From Pyrenopolyporus hunteri (taxonomy: Eukaryota > Ascomycota > Sordariomycetes > Xylariales > Hypoxylaceae), in NCBI GenBank assembly GCA_902806595.1, contig CADCXC010000011.1, positions 1,798,001 through 1,862,000 of the forward strand: a stretch of 64,000 bases of DNA, given 5' to 3'. Position 1 is the stretch's first letter. Each line of letters opens with the position of its first letter. Positions 56,079 through 64,000 of this stretch are shown one piece after another. The notes beneath the pieces are model-generated. The model did not search any database, was not told the DNA's origin, and saw only the letters and a program-made list of their open reading frames with translations. A program made the position numbers and the translations under genes.

Positions 56079-59005
56079 TTACTTCTTAGTGGGCAGGTCC
56101 TCCTGTGCCGTAACAAATGTCTCTAGAGGTGGCCTTGATGAATTCATAGCGTCCCCGTCCACGGTGATCAATGGTGTTGTTACTGCGCTGTCAAGGTCCT
56201 GTACTTCACCATTTCCGACACCGAGCCCCTGCTGCTTCAACGACTCCGGGTCGACGACTTCGTCCTTCGCCGCTTCGGTAGCAGTAGCAACGACAGCCGC
56301 GCTAGTTGCCGCAGCAGCGTCGGCCTCTGGGCTCAACGGTCTAGGACTCGCGACTCGATCCGGTTGATCTAAAGCTGAAGTTAGGGTAATCATGCTGGCT
56401 GTCTCCGCTTCTTTGTTAAGACTGAAAGGTACGGCGATGCCGCCGACGATGGGCCGCTTGCCCGTCACACCCGTTTCGGGTGCGGCGTAACCTGGGGTGA
56501 GGAGACCGCTTCCGGGAGACGGTAGCGGCTCATCTAGCTTAGAGTTACTCTGCAGGTTAAGCTTGAGTGCCGGCACTGGGGCGTTTTCGTCAACGTCGTC
56601 GTCTTCGGCAACCTGTCTCTCATCCCTGACTATCTTCGTCTTCGACCGGCTTCGGCTGTGCATTGGTTCCCTCTTAGCGACTTCCTTCTCTTGATTCTTT
56701 AGGTCAGACGGCGAGCGTGCTCCTTCACCCTCGGCAGTAGTAGCAAATTTGACGCCTGGTGTCTTATCCGCCTCGTGTTCCCGAATCACCGTAGCTTCAT
56801 CGTGCTTAGAGCCCCAGAGCGACCATAGAGCAAGGCCTATACCCTTAACCCTCTTCTTCTCTACGACCTCCTCGCCTTCCCTACGCCTACTAGCAAGAGC
56901 AGCAGGCGGCGGAGTCTCCCCATCGAAACCGACATACCCCGCGGCCATCTCTTTAAGACGTCGCTTGTGTATTTTGGCACGAACACTCCCGTAGCGTTTG
57001 TCCCATTGAGCTCGAGTTTCAAGCCACCTTCGCACTGGGGCTTCTTTCACAACACCGATGCTATTTCGATCCATGGTGCAACCAGGCAGTTCGGATACGG
57101 GCTCCAAGGGCCTAATGACGCCGTGACGACTGACTCGCTGACGAATCATGTGATTCTTGAACGGCGGTAATGGATCTCCAGCTTTTCCTACCTCAGACTG
57201 GGTATCTTCTTTAGAGTTACTTTTCTCTCTAGTGACCTCGTTCCTAGCTTCGGCGTCGGAGTTTGAAGTAGAACTAGAATCTGATATAACCGAGATCGAA
57301 TCGTCATCGAGGATCTCGATCTCCGTCTTCTGGGCCCTGGCTAGAGCCCAAGCGCCGAACTGAGCTATCGAGCGGTACATGAATTTGGCTGGCCGGGTGA
57401 AACTTAGAGTGGGGGCGACATGGCACAGGTCGTCCCACACTTGAAGTTGGACATCGGTGGGTTTGAAACGAGTCAACTGCTCCCGGGCTGACTCGTTCAT
57501 AGCGGAATCGGGGGGTGGGTACTTAGATGGATTCGCACACTTGTGCGCTATGTATATCTGCTCGTCTCGAAGGATCTCCCCACCGCCCGTCATGATAAGT
57601 AGAGGTGGAAGGCCACCAAGGCTAGGTTGCATAACAGGGCTGACCAAGGGATGCGACATGAGTTCGTTGGTCGTATACATCTATGAAAAATATGAGCATA
57701 TATTTCCCGGTCTCCACCAAACGTCACATACCTGAATCTGATCTTTGAGCTTGACTTCCTTACCATCGAGATTAATGGAGATAAATGCTGTTTCGGCGAG
57801 GCCGACGACCGGGGAATCACTATCCGTGGCGTCGGTCGCGTTTAGTTGGGCGAGATCCTGAGGAAGCGGCTTCATTTCTACAGAAGCCGGCTTAAACAAT
57901 TTCGCCTTGCCCGACTTGGAGCTCTTAGCAACCTGCTCGGCCAAAGCCGCATACTCATCCGCGTTCAAGGGGGGCCACGCCTTCGAAGGTTTGTGATGGA
58001 ACCCGCACTGAGGAATGTAGTCCAGAGGGTTATCACCAGAAACGCTGGGAAATGAGTGCGTCAAATCTACCCAGGGGCTAATGAGAATAGCACCGGCTGG
58101 AAGAGGGATACCCCTATCCCTCATAGTCACTAGCATACTCAACACCATCCCGCCGCCAGCCGAGTCTCCGGCAAGGACGATAGTATTTGGTTCTTGAGTT
58201 GTGAGTAGATATAGATACGCTGCTAGGCAATCTTGAAGACCGCACGGAAAGGGGAACTGAGGAGCTAGGCGATACTCGGGCGCAAAAACTCGAGCCTTCA
58301 GCTTCCGCGCATGTCGCTGCATCTGGTATCGATGCTCGTCCACACTTCCAAAGAAATAAGCACCGCCGTGGACGTATAGCATGACTCTCTTTCCCGGGTC
58401 GCCGTTCTTCTTGCGCTCGTGGTAATCGGCCTTCATCTCGATCCATTCCGCCTTGAGAGGGCTATCGGGCTTCCGCCATTGCCACCAGTTCCGACCACCA
58501 ACTTTCCGGATGCCGTCCGGTCCCAGCTGTTCTTGTAGAAAGCTGGCAGCTTCCACGAGCTTGGACTCGGGGACCTCAACTTTGTCGACTTTTACCCATT
58601 GTGGATGCGGCACCCATTGCGATGTGAAGGCCTGGAGCTCTTCAACTGTGTGATGGGACGCGAAGGCGAGGAAGGATCGTATAAGATGTAGGCCCTCGTC
58701 GTACGAGAGATGTGCGGTCGGGCGCTCGCGTAACGGTTTGCGATTAAGGTACTACAACGTCGCCAAACGCTATATTAGCATGAACTCTCCTTTCTCATCT
58801 AACCCTTCAAGGACAGCAAACAAGATTAAACAAGCTTTTAGTGAAAGGCAAACAGCATGAGGATCCCGGGTAGCTCGGTGACCCGGTAAGGCAGCAACCA
58901 AGAGGGATTCTAGGGAAAGGATTCGATTGGTTAGGCACATACATGAGACACAAACGTTGATAAGACGGTTGGCGTAACCGCCATAGACACCGTAGCGGTA
59001 TTCAT
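56079..59005 (-). CDS. Hormone-sensitive-lipase-type alpha/beta hydrolase with long disordered tail
   Basis: Three exons, 59005-58943, 58751-57732 and 57680-56079, give 894 residues. Exon 1 encodes just 21 residues (MNTATVSMAVTPTVLSTFVS plus H), joined over a 191-nt intron to YLNRKPLRERPTAHLSYDEG. The hydrolase domain spans about 60-530: oxyanion motif YVHGGAYFFGS, nucleophile elbow GDSAGGG, the acid side probably in MTGGGEILRDEQI, and histidine in DDLCHVAPTL. It hydrolyses short- to medium-chain esters or acylglycerols; substrate unknown. A loop of about 100 residues is inserted before the acid residue. The last 360 residues are disordered and charged. No transmembrane segment or signal peptide stands out. 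The exon 1 assignment rests on splice sites and frame. Confidence 0.88.
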
Positions 59006-59705
59006 GGTCGTGGATATATACCCGTTTAAGGTAGGCAGCCTGGATTAGAGGTATAACTTGCAGAAACGCAGCTTTCTACAAGCTGTGGTGACTCGAGCTC
59101 GTATAGTTAAAGCGAGGCATTGGCGAGGTCAGCTACGCAAAGTAAGATGGCTATGCCAGAGGAAATCTATAATAGGTAACAAAAGAGAAAGACAGGAATG
59201 CGTATGAGCATTAGGTATTAGCTGAAAGGTGTATCAGGTATAATTATGTATTATGTATATGTATATGCTGGTATGTATCTCGACAACGATTATCCTGTAA
59301 TAAGAGTAGCAAGTGTAATAAGTGGATAGCTGCCTCCTGAATAGCTGCCCTGCTACGCTTCCCAATTTCACAGGCCCATCATTTTTGGTGATGTCATCAC
59401 CTTGCTTCTTTGAGACAGCACCATCCGTTCCCAGCCCCTGGCTGGTTTAAAAAGCAAGAGCTAGACGGACAATCTGCTCCCAAAAAGGGACGCCTTCGCT
59501 AAAAACGGGTTAGCGTGGATCTGGGCGCCTGTGTACGACATTAATGCGGGTCAAGGTCGGCAGAACCGATTAAAAAAATATGAAAAAATTGTTACCAATT
59601 CCGCAGTGCGAAATGCCCCTCCATTGATTATACGTAAATGCGACGCTCAGGGTCTAGCACTTACACACCACCTGCGCCATAATATTTAATATTAGTTCCT
59701 ACAAA
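59006..59705. promoter_or_regulatory. Bidirectional promoter, lipase / TSR2
   Basis: A 700-nt region between divergent start codons. AT-rich around 59220-59330. No gene is supported. Confidence 0.5.
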
Positions 59706-60409
59706 ATGGAGGTTACCCAAGCGGAACCGTCGCCAGGTACGTCGCAAATTCCGAAGCTCGTAAACATCTGCGTTCTCCCACAAGACCCTCTCCCCCAATA
59801 CTAACAAGCTACAATCCGACAGAAGCCCGGCAGCTCCAGTTCGAGCAAGGCGTAGCCATCTCGCTGCACCTATGGCTGGCGCTCAGCGTCGCGGTGCAGA
59901 ACGCCCTCGGCGGGCCCGACTCCGAGGACAAGCGCGACTGGTTCGCCGGCGCGGTCGCCGACATGTTCCCTAGCTTCGTCGAGCTAGCCAAGCCCCGCAA
60001 GCCCTCGCAGAAGCCGGCGCCCAGCGACCCGGACGCCGAGGACGTCGAGGCCACTCTGCTACAGGTCATGTGGGACGAGTTCGAGACCAACGTGGACGAC
60101 GATTCCGAGGTCGAGGTCGTCGAGCGCATCTTCAAGGTGCGCGCCCAGTGCGCCGCCGGCGATTTCGGGTTCGTCGAGGAGCTGCGTCGCAAGTGGCTCG
60201 CTACCAAGGGCAAGACTATCAAGGTGCAGGAGGTGGATACCGGGGATCAGGAAACCGATTGGGAGAGCGACGATGACGACGAAGAGGACGGCGAGGATGA
60301 GGACGTTGAGATGGGCGATGCGCCGGCCTTAATTGCGGTACCTAAAGAGCGGCCACCCCCGGAAGTGGACGAGGACGGCTTTACGAAAGTTACACGGAAG
60401 AAGCGCTGA
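59706..60409 (+). CDS. TSR2: Pre-rRNA-processing protein Tsr2
   Basis: Two exons, 59706-59736 and 59823-60409, give 205 residues. Tsr2 is the escort of ribosomal protein eS26 and is needed for 20S pre-rRNA maturation. The conserved core reads ARQLQFEQGVAISLHLWLAL, then LLQVMWDEFETNVDDDSEVE and an acidic C-terminal region (about 150-180) that binds the basic eS26. The end DGFTKVTRKKR is also conserved. Exon 1 is only 31 nt; the 86-nt intron has a CTAAC branch point. Confidence 0.93.
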
Positions 60410-60651
60410 GCATGGGAATTCGGAAACTCAATTCTGAACCGCAAATATTAAGACCATACGGTCGTAGGTAACGGCATAGCAAGTTCGCGGTCAAATATGC
60501 TTGAAAGAATATACAGAGCGCATAGCGGCAGGGCGGGCAATATCATACGTTCGAATCCATCCAATACAAACCAACCGACGCCTATGGGAGCACCAAATCC
60601 GAAGCCATACCAACAAAGAGCGGATAGCAAATCAATACTCAGGCAGTAGCA

Positions 60652-62079
60652 TCACTCCCACTCATCGTCATCGCTGTCGTCGCTATCCTCGGCTTTTCGA
60701 GCCTCCTTGGGGCTATTGGGGGCCTGGCTCGGGTTTCCGGACGTCGCACCGACAAGATCGTAACTGGTATCGCTGTCTGGTTGAGATTTCTCGTCGTTGG
60801 ATTTACGGGGCTCTGCTGGTTTTAGGCGGTCCTTATTTGAAGTGGCTGTCGCTGGTGGGTGAATCGTTGTAGAAGACTCGGTGGAACGCGGCCTTGAGGG
60901 CTTTCCGGTCGGTTTGGTTGGCGCCGTCTCGTCATCAGATTCCTCCTCCTCAGACTCTTCCTCTTCCTCGGATTCTTCATCCGATTCCTCGCCCCACCCG
61001 ATCTCTTCTTCGGCAGATGCAGCTGGGTGCCAGTTAGTTAGCTACGTCCAAACATATAGCCTCAGACGAAAAGAATATTGCAACACAAACCCTTTAGTAG
61101 ATCTCGACGGCGTGCTTCGGCCGTCTCTATGCTGTGTCGAAGGAAACAGTATCGCGTCCAGAACTCGGCATAGGAAACCCTGTCAGGAACAAGCTTCTCC
61201 ATGTTGGCTCGTAGCTCCGGATATTTGGCCAGGGCAGCACTGATATTCTCCGTCTTGCTTTCCACGTCGAAGTCCTTCGCCCAAGCGGCATACTCGGGAC
61301 CGGAGGGATCTTCAGTAAAACTCTTCTCGGTGGTGTGGAGGACGTGGAGTTGCGCGTCATATCTGGAGGTATGGGTTACCCGCTTTCCCGACTCATCCTT
61401 ACTCTCGAAGCGGCGGGCGGTCCCCTTAGAATCGCCAGACTCGGAACCCGGCTTGACAATGATAGCGTCCCGGAAGAAATCTCGAATATTTCCACCAAAC
61501 TTCAGGAGGGCTTCGTCGGCGGCATCCTCGGCGCGTTGGATATCTTTCAAGCGTTTCGCGGCCTCGGCCTTTAGTCGTGATATGACGGTCTCGGACTCCT
61601 TAGCGGCTTCGTCAGAGCCGATAGCTTTAGACGAGGTCGGGGTCCTCTCGGGATCCTTCTCCTTATCGCCTGACTGTGACGTGGATTGTTCCGAAGGGGG
61701 CGGGTGCGAGGTAGTCAGCGAGAGAGCCCTCGCGCGGAGGTTGGCGAGACTTCTGGTGGCATCTGCACTGAGTGAGGTGACCTCTTGCTGTGCTTCTCTG
61801 TACACGGATCCTCCCTACGATGAAAAAGACGGTTATTTGACAAACTCTGATATAATCCGGCTATCAACGTACCTGCTTGATGACATTACCGACAGTCCCA
61901 CCAAGCCATGTGCCCCAGGTGGTGCTCGAGAAAGCACGGTACGCCTCTTGAAGGTCTTCGTTAATGGTATGTTCGGGTTTCTTCCGAGATGACTCTGCAC
62001 CCTGATCGCCGTCGTCGTTGCTCTCGTTGGTGTGCTTTGGCAGAGTCTCCTCGGTTATATGGTCGTATGCGAAATCCAT
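60652..62079 (-). CDS. BSD domain protein
   Basis: Three exons, 62079-61873, 61814-61091 and 61022-60652, give 433 residues. The N-terminal part contains AYRAFSSTTWGTWLGGTVGN, followed by a helical region. The BSD domain lies at about 245-310 (KYPELRANMEKLVPDRVSYA, EFWTRYCFLRHSI) with the conserved FW pair; BSD folds occur in TFIIH p62 and synapse-associated proteins. The last 125 residues are disordered and acidic (EESDEESEEEEESEEEES) and end DDDEWE, a DWD/DEWE-like tail typical of this fungal family. The function in fungi is not established; the architecture suggests the SYAP1/DOS2 type. Its 3' end lies 242 nt from the TSR2 stop. Confidence 0.88.
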
Positions 62080-64000
62080 GAGGGCGTCAGGGGTATGGAC
62101 GTTTCTGACGTTTTTGACGTTTTTGATAATAAATAACTAATAGATTAGGACGAATAAGACCCCTCTTTCGCAAGGAGAAAGGGAGGGGTTGGATGCGTAA
62201 GCCACGATGAATGGCCCGATAGAATTGAGGAATGTATGGTCTCGGCGTTGCCGAATGTAAATTGTATGAAGTCGGTCTCAGTACGTGTATTCCCCTCCGC
62301 TATGGCAGTTTAAGTTGTTTTGGGATTAGGTGACGAGGCTGAACGATTCCCCAATCTGCCGATTGACGTATGGATGGAAAGGCTAGGTACCTACCTACAT
62401 AGCACACCTGGGTAGGTAGGTGCCTATAGCTAATGTAGACACCTATGTACTGTACCTCATTCGGTAGGTATGTACCTAGGTACCTACGTATATATCTAGC
62501 TCTGTAAAGACCCGCACTTATCCCGCACATTAGCCATAAAATTGGAAGCTATTATGTACCTACTCTTAAGTTGATAATTGACTTTAACGAATGCGGGGAA
62601 CGGTAAGTCGCTTCCATTCTTACCGCAATAATCGATATAACACACGTACCGGAATAGCCAGGTCCTCATTTAACACAGAGAGACGTAGGTAGTATACTAT
62701 CTACATGGTTCCTACTAATATGTAAAGGGGCCCGTAAGGGGCCCGTACGCAAACCCTGATAGAAGGAAACATAGACGAAGCCCGGTCATATTTACATGTA
62801 GTTAAACATAATTGTACGTTGCCGCCGACCCGCATTATATTCAACTATGAGATAAGGAGGCAGCAAAGGTGTACGTAGTACAGGGGTGGGCGTAGAAGCC
62901 GGCTCCTCTTACTCTCCGGGCACGTGCCAGCCAAGCTTAGAATTGAAAGGATCATACCGCGTCACGTGGGCTCAATCCCCGAATTGTCTCTTCTCATCAA
63001 TCGTTGTTATGTCCGATAAATATTATTCGCATAGAATCATGCAAAATCAATAATACATCCGTCGTATCCAGCTTGGGGCTATATACATAGTATTGGCAAC
63101 CCTTTCTCAAACTAAAATAGTTTAGTTAGACTCAAGCCCGGTTTACACATATTATACACACTTCCCTCGGTACGTTGCATCCTTTTTATAAAATCGGTAA
63201 TTGATCCCATCGTTTCCAACTGACTACCGATATTCCGGATCTGCCGTAGAGGGGAGAGGTCGACCTCAAGGTTCAAAAATGCACATTAGGACTCCGGCTG
63301 TTCCCAAACGCTACTACCGACGGAGGACGGTGGTAGGGAGCCCTGAGAGCCCCGACGGTCCAATTTCCGGACACTTATATATTATCGCATGCCTAGGTAC
63401 CCTGAGTAAATACCTACCTGCTAGATATAACTTGGTTTAGGGCTTACGGCTCTGCTACTGCGAATCCGCGGCGCTCACCATATATGTATATGCAGTATTG
63501 GAATATGTTACCTAAGATAGGTACCGTATTAACATCGATAATACCGAATAAGACAGCAACTATACCGCTTGTTAGTAGTCACATACCACTATTTTCTCAT
63601 TTCCACAAACCTTCCTTATCCAGATCCTCCCACTGCTTCGGGGCCAGGCCAGGCCCGTGATCAGATACGATGCCTCATATTGGAAAATAATATGCCGATC
63701 ACCAGGCACCAGGCTTCGAGTCATCAGCCAACCCACCAACCCACCAGGAACCCCCAAGTTCCCCATTGGAGGTTAAGCCCGGCGGTCGCGGGTAGCGTCA
63801 GTCACACGGTGAAGAGTGATGGGCGGACAGTTACCTCGCCTCTCTGCTACATTGCCTACATATATACATGCATGCATACCTATATATGTAGCAGCTAAGG
63901 GAGAGGAGGGTGCGGTACCTCCTACTTAATGGCTAAATGGCTGGACAACGATAACGTGACTCGTGCACGCTTAGACTCAGTTGTACTCGTTTGCATCTCA
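62080..64000. other. Gene-free right end of window
   Basis: About 1.9 kb upstream of the BSD gene. It has the densest cluster of the TACC/GGTA palindromic motif (62382-62490). Short frames at 63201-63440 and 63569-63898 show no family features. A TATA/ATAC-rich stretch lies at 63850-63890. Confidence 0.5.
62382..62490. repeat. Cluster of TACC/GGTA palindromic motif
   Basis: Within 110 nt, GGTACCTA, CCTAGGTA and GGTAGGTA strings recur at least eight times on both strands, many being perfect palindromes such as TACCTAGGTA. The same motif recurs in other intergenic parts of the window. Confidence 0.75.

Overview
The window reads as a piece of a filamentous ascomycete (Pezizomycotina, most likely Sordariomycetes) nuclear genome. 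The evidence is: spliced protein genes with 50-190 nt introns carrying GTRNGY donors and CTAAC-like branch points; families typical of these fungi (LysM, WSC, 2EXR, subgroup-C GH18 chitinase, STAND-type N-terminal domain with ankyrins, ADP1-like ABC-G transporter); and an AT-rich, RIP-mutated repeat block. No tRNA, rRNA, CRISPR or bacterial operon signal was seen. All gene models below were assembled by eye, joining open frames at consensus splice sites; each stated model keeps one frame over its whole length.

Layout. 1-6640: an extremely AT-rich block in which nearly every remaining C lies in CpG and CA/TG dinucleotides are almost gone. It contains a decayed Ty1/copia element on the + strand. 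6.6-16.2 kb: a secreted, chitin-directed gene group directly beside this block, made of a LysM+WSC protein (-), a 2EXR protein (+), a 284-residue secreted protein of unknown function (-), and divergently from it a nine-exon, 1355-residue killer-toxin-alpha-like chitinase (+) with three LysM modules, a hevein-type module, GH18 and a long C-terminal region with a hydrophobic stretch. 17.2-24.9 kb, all on the minus strand: flavin amine oxidase, ADP1-like ABC-G transporter, and a short ankyrin protein with a STAND-type N-terminal domain.

26.4-62.1 kb is mostly housekeeping: cytosolic lysyl-tRNA synthetase (+), COX15 heme A synthase (-), a manganese-type CDF transporter (-) divergent from a ZIP transporter (+), the CCR4-NOT subunit Caf40/Rcd1 (-), a KIN1-type kinase (-), a GPATCH1-like G-patch protein (+), UTP14 (-) divergent from mitoribosomal mL41 (+), a lipase/esterase with a long disordered tail (-) divergent from TSR2 (+), and a BSD-domain protein (-). 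62.1-64 kb holds no gene that I can support.

The gene sets fit together as three themes: chitin binding/attack at the heterochromatin edge, metal import versus sequestration (ZIP/CDF), and translation and ribosome biogenesis (KRS1, UTP14, TSR2, mL41). The best candidate for an under-described system is the 7.2-16.2 kb group: a killer-toxin-like chitinase paired head-to-head with an uncharacterised secreted protein. Intergenic DNA also carries many copies of a palindromic TACC/GGTA-based motif.
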